Notes: generated by a model from the letters alone, not told the origin. A DNA stretch of 64,000 nucleotides from Armigeres subalbatus (GCF_024139115.2 NW_026943221.1:1-64000), one strand, 5' to 3'; shown: positions 27,228-38,515, counted from the stretch's first letter. Program-made: numbers and translations.

Positions 27228-27660
27228 CTTTACTGAATTATTTGAAACTATTCCACAAATGGTAAATCTCAGGTAAATCTGTGTCGGGATTTGGGTGCTT
27301 TTGAAAAGTGGAGCTAGTTGTTTTCCGTTTTGTCAAAATGTCAAAACTTGACAAAACAAACAAAAAATGACATCAAAGTTTTTTTATTCGACACAGCAGA
27401 AAAAAAGAAAAGGGGTTTTTTCGTCAAAGATCTTTATCGTCTGAAAATATTCTTCTTTAAAGCGCGTTTTCCTATAATTAATAGTACGTTCAGATTATGA
27501 TCTATATCACTCGATATAGCGAATCTTGACATGAGATGCAATCTGCATTATTTCTAGATGATTTCTAAAACTAGATGTACAAACACTGATGTCAAGATGC
27601 TCTATATCAAGTGATATAGCGCATAATCTGAACGTAGTCTTAGAGTTTGTAAAATGATAT
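27228..27660 (+). repeat. ~275-bp direct repeat, copy 1 of 3
   Basis: The unit starts CTTTACTGAATTATTT, contains TTGACAAAACAAACAAAAAA and ends GAGTTTGTAAAATGATATTG. The same unit is found at 27661-28526 (split by two MITEs) and 30315-30595. Here it is interrupted by the MITE at 27481-27639. Copies 1 and 2 are in tandem. A short frame in the unit has no recognised motifs. Confidence 0.8.
27481..27639. mobile_element. 159-bp MITE, TACGTTCAG ends (copy 1)
   Basis: Long imperfect inverted repeats: TACGTTCAGATTATG at the left and its inverse at the right, extended by GATATAGC-containing arms. It is flanked by TTA at 27478-27480 and 27640-27642. The third copy of the surrounding 275-bp repeat lacks it, which provides an empty site. 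The 3-bp TTA duplication fits PIF/Harbinger-type elements. Confidence 0.8.
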
Positions 27661-28372
27661 TGCTTTACTGAATTATTTGAAACTATTCCACAAATGGTAA
27701 ATCTCAGGTAAATCTGTGTCGGGATTTGGGTGCTTTTGAAAAGCGGAGCTAGTTGTTTTCCGTTTTGTCAAAATGTCAAAACTTGACAAAACAAACAAAA
27801 AATGACATCAAAGTTTTTTTATTCGACACAGCAGAAAAAAAGAAAAGGGGTTTTCTCGTCAATGATCTTTATCATCTGAACATATTCTTCTTTAAGGCTG
27901 TGAACCATTCCACCGATTCGTTTAACTTTTAGTTAAAATTTGACAGTTCGATGGTTATTTTCCGAGCCGGTGACAAGCGCAGTGTCATCATCATCAATAG
28001 ACATAGACCGCTGTCATCATTGAAACGCAGTATGAAAAAAAATTATAGCCCGGGACATCCTGGCTACGATTTGGCGATGGGCTAAACAATAGGATGTCAA
28101 TAGGCTGTTATTTTCCCATCGTGGTTGAATTTTTACTCCGAAGTCGACCCATTTGAGTTTTGACAGATAGATAGTTATTTGGAGCAAAATGGATTTGGCG
28201 CCAATTTTCTCACGAGCAAAGTTTAACTATCGAACTGTCAAATCTAACCATGCTCCGGAGCAGGGTTATTTTTAACCACGGAGAAATAACTATCGAACTG
28301 TCAAATTTTAACTAAAAGTTAAACGAAACGGTGGAATGGTTCACAGCCTAAAGCGCGTTTTCCTATAATTTA
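27661..28372 (+). repeat. ~275-bp direct repeat, copy 2, split by a MITE
   Basis: Matches copy 1 up to 27895 and resumes at 28349 (AAAGCGCGTTTTCCTATAAT) after a 453-bp insertion. The tail is then interrupted by a second copy of the TACGTTCAG MITE. Confidence 0.8.
27896..28348. mobile_element. 453-bp MITE, GGCTGTGAACC ends
   Basis: Inverted ends GGCTGTGAACCATTCCACC with arms of about 60 bp that include ATTTGACAGTTCGATGG and its inverse. Flanked by TAA (27893-27895 and 28349-28351). Copy 1 of the host repeat has the uninterrupted site TTCTTTAAAGCG, so insertion and 3-bp duplication are directly visible. TSD length and sequence fit PIF/Harbinger. No transposase is present. Confidence 0.9.
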
Positions 28373-28523
28373 TAGTACGTTCAGATTATGAGCTATATTA
28401 CTTGATATAGCGAATCTTGACATGAGATGCCATATGCATTATTTCCAGTGAAAACTAGATGTACAAACACTGATGTCAAGATGCTCTATATTAAGTGATA
28501 TAGCTCATAATCTGAACGTAGTC
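28373..28523. mobile_element. 151-bp MITE, TACGTTCAG ends (copy 2)
   Basis: Near-identical to 27481-27639, with TTA flanks at 28370-28372 and 28524-28526. The right TTA is shared with the left flank of the next element, so two independent TTA-targeting elements abut. Confidence 0.8.
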
Positions 28524-28526
28524 TTA

Positions 28527-30311
28527 TAGCCTATTCAGATTGGGCTATTTATGACTTTGTTAAGTGAGAGGGTATCCAATTATTACGAGGTGTTCAGACT
28601 GCAGCAAGATAATATATCTTGACGTTTCCATGTTTCCTCATTTGCACGCTAATACAGGGTTGAATTCAAGGAGAGTTTTAAAATTTAATTTGCGAAATCA
28701 AGCATTTGTGTGGCGACAATCGAACTTTTTTTCTGAACAAAGTTTCTACGAAAAAAGATTAAAAAAAAAACATGAAAAGGGATTTTCGAAGAATATTTGA
28801 AGCTCTCATTAAGGATAATGAGCGAAGCTACATTCATTAGTTGGGTGCGCCGTTCTTCGGGGAATCAGACTATTCCTCAATTTATTTTTAAGTTTAAAAG
28901 TATTTTGATTCTGTACTATGATCGAACGGAGGTTTGATAGAAAAATTTAGATACTTTTGGGAATTCTCACAAATAAATAAAAAAGGACGATTGGACCAAT
29001 TTTCAAGAAATATTATCGAACTAAAATGTATTTCCACCAGTATCTCCATGTATGAAGGGCAACTCAGCAATTTTTTTTTTTTTTCAAAAGTGAAAATGAA
29101 CCATAGCGTTCTTCTCGCCAATCAATGATACAGCTTCTAACAAAATCGAATCGTGTGAATGTGATATAATTTAAACTGGATGTTGGATGAATTAATGCAT
29201 TACCAATCCATGTTTTATTTAATGTTATTCTACTATTATATGTATATACCCATTCAAATCGTACAGTTGTCCCACGTGAAAAATGTTGAAATCCAAAGTA
29301 TATTAAGCCATTCAAGGAGCAGAATTAAAACAATTTATGAAATCATGTTTATTCATCAAATATATTCGTTTTACAACCATTCCAACGTTTTAAATTGTCT
29401 TCCGCATTGGCCCTTGAACTTTGAAAATTTATTCGATTTGTTCTATTAAATCTAGGTTTAAGTTAAATTTTTCATGTTAATTCTAGAGAGCATCTGTTTT
29501 TTAAACAATTCATGTATAAATAATTATCATCATTATTTTTCATCATATAAAATGCTTTCCACAAAACCATCACAATCCGAGTTATTCTTCAGCGCTCAGA
29601 AGATTTTCATCGAACATGCATTCGACCCTGCTGCGACAGAAAGAGCATGACTGTCAACTACGAAACGAAATGAAAACAGAGAGAATTTTCTCTCTGGCAA
29701 AGAGAATGTGACGCTTGTCAGTTTTGTTTTGTTGAATTTCTCCCTGCATTCCAGACAGCATGAAAGCTCTCCCGTAATAATTGTTCGTAATAGACGAATC
29801 CAAGTAAAAAAAGAAGAAGACACACGACGGTGTTAACTTTGACAGATCCTACAGCTCAGCATAGGGAGATCATTTTTAAATGCTTATAATAAATTCTAGA
29901 CAAAATGTAATTAAAATCTGATTGATGTATGATACGGAAAAAATTCCGAACTGTATGATAGATACATTTTGGAAAAAATCTAAAAATTGAGATAAGCTTC
30001 CAGATATGTAATTCGGAACTTTTTCCGTACCGTACATCAATCAGATTTTAATTACAATTTGTCTAGAATTTATTATAAGCATTTAAAATGATCTCCCTAT
30101 GCTGAGCTGTAGGATCTGTCAAAGTTAACACGTCGTGTGTCTTCTTCTTATTTTTACTTGGATTCGTCTATAAATTCTTTATGACTCTTTAGCGGATATC
30201 TTTTGACAGCGCAAAATGTATGGAATATTACGTAAATAATGACATCATAAAAGCGTATTTACCCTGAAACGCCAATTATTATGTCATTAATGGCGTAATC
30301 TGAATAGGCTA
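28527..30311. mobile_element. 1.79-kb non-autonomous TTA element (copy 1)
   Basis: Starts TAGCCTATTCAGAT and ends ATCTGAATAGGCTA, flanked by TTA at 28524-28526 and 30312-30314. An inverted second copy occupies 54960-56590 with its own TTA flanks. Internal frames are short and interrupted and show no transposase motif. Relative to copy 2 it carries an extra 380-bp palindrome at 29791-30170 and lacks the 230-bp MITE found there. TTA target and 14-bp ends favour PIF/Harbinger, but the family is not proven. Confidence 0.85.
29791..30170. mobile_element. 380-bp near-perfect palindromic MITE
   Basis: The left arm TAGACGAATCCAAGTAAAAA is repeated inverted at the right end; pairing continues for about 175 bp through ACTTTGACAGATCCTAC and GCTTATAATAAATTCTAG, with a short central spacer. 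Copy 2 of the host element has uninterrupted GTTCGTAATAAATTC at this place, so this is an insertion with TA-type flanks. The TA flank suggests Tc1/mariner, though the duplication is ambiguous. A transcript would fold into a very long hairpin. Confidence 0.85.
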
Positions 30312-30314
30312 TTA

Positions 30315-30595
30315 ACTGAATTATTTATACTTTTAAACTATTCCACAAATGGTAAATCTCAGGTAAATCTGTGTCGGGATTTGGGAGCTTTTGAAAAGTG
30401 GAGCTAGTTGTTTTCCGTTTTGTCAAAATGTCAAAACTTGACAAAACAAACAAAAAATGTCATCAATGTTTTTTTATTCGACACAGCAGAAAAAAGAAAA
30501 GGGGTTTTCTCGTCGAAGATCTTTATCATCTGAAAATAATCTTCTTTAAAGCGCGTTTTCCTATAATTTTGAGTTTGTAATATGATATTGGTTTA
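30315..30595 (+). repeat. ~275-bp direct repeat, copy 3 (uninterrupted)
   Basis: Begins ACTGAATTATTT and runs without insertion to TTTGAGTTTGTAATATG. It serves as the empty-site reference for both MITEs in copies 1 and 2. It ends about 280 bp upstream of the SNX29-like start codon. Confidence 0.8.
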
Positions 30596-30599
30596 ATAT

Positions 30600-30875
30600 T
30601 CACGATTGATACTAAGAAAAAAAGTGCTGAAAATAAATCCATAAGTGAAATTTCATCTCGAAGAAGTGATTTGTTCCGTGAGGCGGGAATCCGCCCTCCG
30701 ATTTCGCATTTGCGTGCTTGCTTTTTTTATGAGCGCCTCGTCACCTTATCTCAAGGCCAGCGTCTCGAGCAAAATAAAAACAACTTGAAGGCGATATCGT
30801 CCCTTCAACTCGCTTGATTGTACTCAGAACTAGTGCTGTTTGCGTACGGGAGAAACCCCATCGCGGCCAGTCGTG
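30600..30875 (+). promoter_or_regulatory. Probable 5' UTR/promoter of SNX29-like gene
   Basis: Non-repetitive sequence between the last upstream repeat and the start codon, with GC-richer islands (GAGGCGGGAATCCGCCC near 30680). No TATA box is placed with confidence. Transposons end immediately upstream, so the promoter is likely compact. Confidence 0.35.
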
Positions 30876-32767
30876 ATGGTTGGGATGAGCAATTTCACGC
30901 TGGATCCTGCCATCCTTGGCGTCGTTGGCGGCAGCAGCAGTAGTCGAAGGCATGAAATCGAACGGAAGGCGCTAATGGACGAGCTGCTGACCGTGGTGAA
31001 AGAATGCCAGAAAAAGTATGGCGGAAAGACGGAACTGGCAACGGAGGAGGATTCAAGGTAAGGCATTTGCTTTCAGTCTAATGGGATTAGGTCTCACAGT
31101 CGTACCACATTTATAGTACAGTGTCACGTTTGCAGAAATGTGGAAGTTAATAATTAAGTGGATTTTTTTATTTTCAGAATTATTTTGCTCTGTGATACTT
31201 GGGAAAGAGTGCTGTCGCACGGTTTAAAGTCCACCAGTTCCGTGCTGAAAAATGTAACCGATTTAGTAGCTGGTGGCAGTGTGGAAATGCCGGTTGTATG
31301 GGATTTTGCCTTTAAGCATTTGACGAATCATGAAAAGGAAAGGTTCGCCGCCTTGCGACACGTATGGACAAATTGCGGAAAAGGAAAGGCACTGCTGAGG
31401 GCTATCCTTAATGAGCGAGCGCTTGAGCGTTATATGTTGATCTGGCTTGGGGATGAGAAGATCTTGGAGGAAAGCTACGAATGCTGGGCCCTGATGAGAG
31501 ATGGAGAGATCACGGGTCTGCTTCCGAACATGGCTGCTGGGTTGAGCACTATTTTATTTGCCGTATCGATTGATGCTCCTGAATTGAACGCTCCCACGCG
31601 AGCTAAACCAGAAATGGTAGAACCGATCATAGCCACGCAACCTCCTGCAGGTCCTGCACGGAAGGTAAATGTCGTTCAACGTGAAATTCTGGACGAAGTT
31701 CCGACGAAACCAATTCTAAACTTATCCTCATCGCCGAACACGTTACAAATCGCTCCAAGAACGGCAAACATTGATATTATTCGGGAATACACCGATGTTG
31801 GGCCTAGCCAGTCATCTCGCCCTGGTGCATACTCGGTGGAAGATGCCCTCAACAGTCTCTCTATTGCGCAGGAAATAAAACGTGAATCAAAAACGGCAGG
31901 TGCCATCGGCGCCAGCAGCCCGGACAACGCACTGGAAGCATCCGAAGACAGTATTATTGGAAACTATTCTTCGGATACATCCACGGCGACAACAACGACG
32001 GCAACCAATTCTTCAAGTGGAACCATTTCCGGCTCGGACTTGTCCGTCGCACAGGAATCGCTGGACGAATCGTTCGTGGCGGAGCGGGACGCGGAGATGG
32101 TGACCAAACTTAAACGCCAACTGGTGGACTCGGAGGAACGCTGTCAAATGTTGGAGTCCCGTGTCGCTGAATTGAGCTTGTATGTAGTTTGGTGCTTCAT
32201 TTTGAAAAGTGGAATTGAAACATGTCAAACCTTATTATTATTATTTCACAGGGAAAACCACCGGCTCCGGATGCATACGCGCTCGAATCGACTCTCGTTA
32301 ATGCACTTCCAGATAAGTATTCCGAAAGCGGTCCTCAGAACACCGGTTAGCGGTCGACGGCGGGAGCACTATTGCTACGAAATACGAATATCACCGAACG
32401 GGACCGCAAACGATACCCTCGCCGGTGGTGGTGCCACCGAATCATGGTCCGTGTTTAGACGGTACAGCGAGTTCTACCGGCTCCACAAACGACTCCAGAA
32501 GGAGTACTCCAGCGTGCGGTCGTTGGACTTCCCACCAAAGAAAAAGATCGGCAATATGGTATGTTTCGTTGTGAATCTCAGTTTAGCTCAGGTTGTAACT
32601 CGAACATGCACTCTTTGCAGAACGCGCAATTCGTGGAACAGCGTCGCCAGCGTTTGCAGGTTTATCTCAACAGTCTGTTCATAACGACGTTACCGGAGGT
32701 ATCCGCGTGCAACACCCGGTCCCAACTGGAGCGGGCGTTTCCGTTTCTGCACGATGCCACGCTATGA
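30876..32767 (+). CDS. SNX29: SNX29-like sorting nexin (RUN + PX domains), 4 exons
   Basis: Exons 30876-31057, 31178-32179, 32252-32558 and 32621-32767 give 545 codons plus stop, with GT-AG introns of 120, 72 and 62 bp. All joins keep frame. The start is the ATG at 30876; a second ATG lies three codons on. Residues about 35-205 form a RUN domain (WDFAFKHLTNHEKERF, LRAILNERALERYM). A serine/threonine-rich linker follows, then a short coiled coil near 365-400 (SEERCQMLESRVAELSL). Residues about 414-540 form a PX domain with the phosphoinositide-binding RRYSEF and the PPKKKIGN loop, and FVEQRRQRLQVYL in the helical part. RUN plus PX in this order is typical of SNX29, a membrane-trafficking protein that is predicted to bind Rab/Rap-like GTPases and phosphoinositides at endosomes. 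It is shorter than vertebrate SNX29. Family assignment is strong; function is inferred. Confidence 0.93.
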
Positions 32768-33260
32768 GCCGGAGCTATCGAATCTGAAGACGGTTATGTG
32801 TCTAAATCGATTGTGAAGTGATTTGGAACAGTAACCGCGAATTGAAAACCTTGATATTTCCTACGCCGATCATTGCGTTACGTAGATGAGTCGCACTTCT
32901 GAAGCGGACTTGGATTTCATGCTTAAATGTATTTATATCTAAACTGTGTTAATCGAGCAACCTTTTTGGGAAAGTAAGATCAAAGTTAGGATTACGTATT
33001 GTATAAACAGTTGTATGTAGAAAAAGAAAAAAAAATCGAATTAACATAATCATCAATACGGAATCGAATGGTACATTTCTGTTGTGATGACCTTTTCCTC
33101 ATTAAACAGATTTATAAGTAGCTGATAATCGTTCGAATGCCAATAAGTGACTTTATAGTGTATGCAATTGTCCACCGATAGCTCAGATAGGGAAATCTGG
33201 CCAGTAATTCTGATGGTTCGGGAGATTTGAAACGGCTCACAAAAAATTCCGTTTTGCTTA
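32768..33260 (+). other. 3' UTR and flank of SNX29-like gene
   Basis: AT-rich unique sequence following the stop codon. I found no canonical AATAAA within the first 300 bases; ATTAAA occurs near 33102. No other gene is visible. Confidence 0.4.
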
Positions 33261-33274
33261 AGGTTTGCTTTATT

Positions 33275-33565
33275 TCTTCTTCTTCTTCTTCTTATTGGCA
33301 TTACATTCCCACACTGGGACAGAGCCGCCTCGCAGCTTAGTGTTCATTAAGCACTTCCACAGTTATTACCTGCGAGATTTCTAAGCCAAGTTACCATTTT
33401 TGCATTTGTATATCATGAGGCTAGCACGATGATACTTTTATGCCCAGGGAAGTCGAGACAATTTCCAATCCGAAAATTGCCTAGACCGGCACCGGGAATC
33501 GAACCCAGCCACCCTCAGCATGGTCTTGCTTTGTAGCCGCGCGTCTTACCCCACGGCTAAGGAGG
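33275..33565 (-). mobile_element. tRNA-derived SINE (Feilai-like), family A copy 1
   Basis: On the minus strand it begins CCTTAGCCGTGGGGTAAGAC, has a B-box GGGTTCGATTCCC near the head, a body containing GTCTCGACTTCCCTGGGC, and an (AAG)n tail. It is flanked by a perfect 14-bp duplication, AGGTTTGCTTTATT (33261-33274 and 33566-33579), which proves LINE-type retrotransposition. A second copy is at 58927-59213. The resemblance to Feilai SINEs of Aedes is from memory. Confidence 0.9.
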
Positions 33566-33579
33566 AGGTTTGCTTTATT

Positions 33580-33875
33580 ACTTTTCATAAACTCGAGTTC
33601 ACCTTCGTGTTCCACTTTTGGCGGCCTTGCAGATGATGTAAATATTCGCGTGACCTTTTGCGCCAGACATTTGTTGAACGTGTTCATATCGATCACCTTC
33701 TCATCTCAGTTAGACGCCACTGGTAAAGCTACCCAAGAACGACCGATCAAGACATGACATTGGACACAATGGTCGCGAGTTGAGAATGGCCTCCGTTTGA
33801 GCGGAAGGTTGTCATCTGCTCGTAAGTAACTCGGGTTTCACTCACAACTCCGTTTGAGATGATATTTCATTGATT
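33580..33875. other. No gene recognised
   Basis: Continuation of the sequence that the SINE entered, probably BEL/Pao-derived given the adjoining integrase remnants. No intact frame. Confidence 0.3.
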
Positions 33876-34662
33876 TCACATACATTTTGCTCTACAATAT
33901 TCTTTTACTTTCAGTTGATGTTGCTGGTCTTCGAACAGTTGCCTGAGAGCTGCTAATCGTGATTTTGCACCAACAAAAGTAGTGGCGTTATCGCTGTGTA
34001 TAGCACTCGGCAAACCACGATTACTGGAAAATCGCTTTAGCGCCGCAATGAAGTTGTCGGTCGACAAACTGGAGACCACCTCGAAATGGATGGCCTTAAC
34101 GACCAGGCAAACAAACAAAACTACGTACCCTTTGTACAGCTTCATACTACGTCCTCCAAGTTTTAGCATAAAGGGACCGGCATAGTCTATTCCTACCTTG
34201 GAGAATGGCGGTGACGGATTTACTCTACAGCCGGGAAAGTTTCCCATGTACTGCTTAGTCCCATGCTTAGTTCACGAACGATTGCCAAAAGCGAGGCCAA
34301 TAGCCCGTTTCCTTGAAAATGTTCTTGATGCAGCCTAAGAACAATGGATTTGGTAATGTGATTCTTCTGTGGTAGGAGCACCTGGTGTTTGCCATCATAG
34401 AAGAATATTTTGAACGACCACCAACTCGTATTAAGCCATCGTCGTCCACAAAGAGTGACAGATTTTGGTTCGGGTGTTACTGAACAGAGTTAGATTTTAG
34501 TGACTTCAAAACATCTTCGTAAGATTCGCGTTGGACAAGCAATAATATAGATTTCTCAGCCCTCATAGGTTCGTCGACAGTAATATCACCAGGGCACGTC
34601 GAATGCTGGGTAAAGCGTATCATTGGTACTTCGCGTACCTGAAGGAATAAAATAGACCCCAT
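33876..34662 (-). pseudogene. BEL/Pao retrotransposon pol remnant (integrase region)
   Basis: Three consecutive minus-strand blocks separated by stops or frameshifts. 34477-34662 carries a region upstream of integrase; 34267-34449 has DDDGLIRVGGR, typical of the linker and zinc-binding region before BEL/Pao integrase; 33876-34247 has the catalytic core start FSKVGIDYAGPF and HSDNATTFVGA, holding the first two acidic residues of the DDE triad. The frame ends soon after, before the third acidic residue. No LTRs were recognised. This is an old truncated copy. Confidence 0.85.
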
Positions 34663-34679
34663 CTCGCGGTCCTTAGCCT

Positions 34680-37600
34680 CTTACCCAGCTACTCCTATCC
34701 CTACCTCATCGTGGTGCTGGCCGGAATACGAGCAACCTTATGGAAGATCGGGTAACCAACCCCGTTAGGAACTATGGTCGTATGCTGACAGGTAAGCGGG
34801 GGTTTGCAAGGTGCAAATCTTATTGAGCGCCTGTTCTCCATGTCAGGATTGGCTCACGCAACGAACAATCAACAAGAGAGTACGGACTGGAACCATCGGC
34901 GAAGACCACTGCGACGAAAAGGGACTAGCGATTGGAAACTCGGTTCGTGGAACTGCAAATCTTTCAACTTCATCGGGAGCACACGCATACTCGCCGATGT
35001 GCTAAAGGATCGTGGATTCGGCATCGTAGCGCTGCAGGAGGTTTGTTGGAAGGGATCAATGGTGCGAACGTTTAGAGGTAATCATACCATCTACCACACG
35101 GTAACACACGCCTGCTGGGAACAGCTTTCATAGTGATGGGCGATATGTAAAGGCGCGTGATCGGGTGGTGGCCGATTAATGAGAGAATGTGCAGGTTGAG
35201 GTTCAAAGGACGATTCTTCAACTTCAGCAAAATCAACGTCCACAGCCCACACTCCGGAAGCACTGATGATGATAAGGACGAATTCTACGCGCAGCTGGAA
35301 CATGAGTACGACAGCTGCCCAAGCCACAAACGCTCAGGTTGGCCAAGAGGAGGAGTTTAGACCGACTGTTGGAAAGTTCAGCGCTCACCGGCTGACGAAC
35401 GAAAACGGGCTACGACAAATTGATTTCGCTGCCTCCAAGAATATGGCCATTCGCAGCACCTACTTCCAACACAGTCTTCCGTATCACCTGGAGATCACCA
35501 CTGCAGACAGAATCACAAATCGACCACGTTCTGATTGATGGACGGTACTTCTCAGACATTATCAACGTCAGGACATATCGTGGCGCTAACATCGACTCTG
35601 ACCACTATCTGGTGAGGGTTAAACTGCGCCCAAAACTATCCGTCATCAACAATGTTCGGTACCGTCGACCGCCGCGGTACGACCTAGAGCGACTGAAGCA
35701 ACCTGATGCCGCCACTGCATACGCGCAGCATCTCAAGGCAGCGTTGCCGGAAGAGGGTAAGCTTGATGGGGCCCCTCTTGAGGACTGCTGGAATACAGTC
35801 AAAACAGCCATTTACGACGCAGCGAAGAACAACTTCGAATATGTGGGACGAAGTCAACAGAATGATTGGATTGACAAAGGAGTGCAGACAGATTCTGGAG
35901 GAGAAGGACGCAGCATGGGCGGTTGCGCTGCAGCAAGGGACCCGGCAGAACGTGGAACGTTATAGACGGAAGCGGAGACAGCAGACCCGCCTTTTTCAGG
36001 AGAAGAAACGCCGCCTGGAAAAAGCGGAGTGCGAGGAGATGGAACAGCTGTGCCGTTCTTAAGAAACACGCAAGTTCTACCAGAAGCTCAACGCATCCCG
36101 CAAAGGCTTCGTGCCGCGAGCCGAAATGTGCCGGGATAAGGATGGGAGCATCTTGACGGACGAACGTGTGGTGATCGTATAGTTGAAGCAGCACTACGAA
36201 GAACATTTGAATGGCGCTGAGAGTACAGGCAGTGAAAGTCAAGGCAGCGGAGGAGATAACTACGTCAGTTCAGCGGACGATGGAAGCCTACCAGCCCTCA
36301 CCTTGAGAGAAGTTAAGGATGCCATCCAACAACTAAAGACCAATACAGCAGCTGGTAAGGATGGTATCGGAGCTGAGCTCATCAATATGGGCCTGGAAAA
36401 GCTAGCCACTTGCCTGCACAAACTGATAGTCAGAATCTGGGAAACTGAACAGCTACCGGAGGAGTGGAAGGAAGGGTTATATGCCCCATCTGCAAGAAAG
36501 GCAACAAGCTGGAGTGTGAGAACTTTCGAGCGATCACCATCCTTAATGTCACCCACAAAGTGATATCCCAGATCATCTTTCGTCGTCTGCCACCATTCCA
36601 ATGAGTTCGTGGGAAGTTATCAAGCCGGCTTCGCTCGACAACGGACCAGATCTTTACTGTACGGCAAATTCTTCAAAAATGCCGTGAATATCAGGTCCCA
36701 ACGCACCATCTGTTTATTGATTTCATGGCGGCATACGACAGTATAGACCGCGTAGGGCTACGGAAAATTATGGACGAGAACAGCTTCCTGGGAAGCTTAT
36801 CAGACTGATCAAAGCAACGGTGGATGATGTGCAAAACTGTTAGAAGATTTCGGGCGAACACTTCAGTTGGTTCGAATCGCGCCGGGGACTAAGACAAGGT
36901 GATGGACTTTCGTGCCTGTTGTTCAACATTGCGCTAGAAGGTGTCATGCGGAGAGCCGGATGTAAGAGCCGGGGTACGATTTTAAACATATCCAGTCAAT
37001 TTATTTGTTTCGCGGATGACATGGACATTGTCGGCCGCACATTTGCAAAGGTAGCAGAACTGTACACCAGCCTGAAACGTGAAGCAACAAAAGTTGGACT
37101 GGTTGTGAATGCGTCAAAGACAAAGTACATGCTTGTGGGCGGAACCGAGCACGACAGGGCCCGCCTGGGAAACAGTGTTACGATAGACGGGGATACCTTC
37201 GAGGTGGTCGAGGAATTCTCGCTTAACTTTTCAAAAGGACCTAAGTAACATTTTTTTCATGAATTAATTTGAATACTGCAATCAATAGCTTTCATGTGGT
37301 TTTGTTGATTGCGCTATTCAAATCAATTCATGAAAAAATGTTACTTAGGTCCTTTTGAAAAGTTAAGCGAGAATTCGTCTACCTCGGATCCTTGCTAACG
37401 GCTGATAACAATGTTAGTCATGAAATACGAAGGCGCATCATCTGTGGAAGTCGGGCCTACTACGGGCTCCAGAAGAAACTGCGATCAAAAAAGATTCGCC
37501 ACTGCACCAAATGTGTCATGTACAAGACGCTGATGAGACCGGTCGCCCTCTACGGACATGCAACATGGACAATGCTCGAGGAGGACTTGCAAGCACTCGG

Positions 37601-37942
37601 AGTATTCCAGAGACGGTTGCTTAGGTCCATCTTTGGCGGTGTGCAAGAAGACGGTGTGTGGCGGCGAAGAATGAACCACGAGCTCGCCCAGCACTGCGGC
37701 GAACCCAGTATCCAGAAGGTAGCTAAAGCCGGGAGGGTACGATGGGCAGGACATGTTGTAAGAACATGACGGCGCGAGACGGCGTGGTGCGCAGCGAGCG
37801 AGGTGGGCAGACCAGGTGCAAAACGACTTGGCGAGCGTGAGGCGCATTCGAGGATGGAGAGATGCGGCCTCGAACCGTGTATTGTGGCGTCAAATTGTTG
37901 ATTCAGTGTTATCTGTTTAGATGTAAACTAAATAAATGAAAA
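34680..37942 (+). pseudogene. Decayed LINE with endonuclease and reverse transcriptase
   Basis: The AP-endonuclease domain spans about 34940-35620 (GSWNCKSF, IVALQEVCWKG, and IDSDHYLV close to its end). The reverse transcriptase lies about 36270-37770: KTNTAAGKDGI, DFMAAYDSIDR, GLRQGDGLS, FADDMDIVGR at 37006-37030, and the C-terminal VWRRRMNHEL and RVRWAGHVVR. Several stops and frameshifts break it into at least six blocks, and a 152-bp MITE sits in the RT. The 3' end is AAATAAATGAAAA. Such fused EN-RT with the RRMN...GEPS tail occurs in several insect non-LTR clades; I cannot name the clade by eye. It is transcriptionally dead as a protein source. Confidence 0.9.
37219..37370. mobile_element. 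152-bp MITE inserted in the LINE RT
   Basis: Near-perfect inverted arms of about 60 bp (TCGCTTAACTTTTCAAAAGG at the left). Flanked by GAATTC at 37213-37218 and 37371-37376; removing one copy would restore continuity of the RT frame around the motif VEEF. Because the target is itself palindromic the true duplication could be 4-6 bp. It has no coding capacity. Confidence 0.9.
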
Positions 37943-38249
37943 AAATATCACCAGGCACCTGGCTCTTGTACACCTTACAATCGATATACTGATGAATATA
38001 TGCCTACGCTCTCTGGATCATTCTATCATTGCTGAGTCTGTTGAGCACTATCGTCGGTTTCACCTTCACAACTGACAACACCAGTGATGATTTTAGTTCC
38101 GGTAGCATCAATTCATCAAACGATTCAGGTTCACATGACGTAAACTGTATTTCCCAAAGCATTTGTGACCACCGCACCACCACTGTTTCGTTTCCACACT
38201 TTTTCGAACTCATCTGATGCCCGGCGTAAAGTCTCTACGTGAAGCTTAA
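37943..38249. other. No gene recognised
   Basis: Sequence following the LINE 3' end. On the minus strand it contains a short BEL-like or unrelated frame without clear motifs. Nothing firm can be assigned. Confidence 0.3.
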
Positions 38250-38515
38250 GGTGATTATAGAATGAAGCCCGTGGTGAATTTCAAATTCACCACACGTTTA
38301 TCTACATACATTTCAAAAAGCCCAAATCTGGCGGAATAGTTTTCGTACAGTGCCGAAACACAAATTATGATTGATCAGCATAACTAAGCAAACGATCCAC
38401 CATTAATTCAACCACAAACACGTTATTGTTCTTTCATCTCGTGCGCTTGAAAAAAATATTGGAAAAGAACGTGGTTTACAAAATGGCCGATTTCTGGCTT
38501 CATTCTATAATCACC
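38250..38515. mobile_element. 266-bp MITE with TTAA flanks
   Basis: Ends GGTGATTATAGAATGAAGCC and its perfect inverse, flanked by TTAA at 38246-38249 and 38516-38519. TTAA target sites suggest a piggyBac relationship, although the ends do not start with CCC. The flanks read GCTTAAG on both sides, so a longer duplication cannot be excluded. Confidence 0.75.

Noticed and set aside
33480..33565. tRNA gene on the minus strand
   Set aside because: The tRNA-like part continues into a SINE body, with (AAG)n tail and a 14-bp duplication around the whole unit.
35799..36242. 147-codon minus-strand frame inside the LINE
   Set aside because: Antisense shadow of the endonuclease-RT linker region; the plus strand has the recognisable protein motifs.
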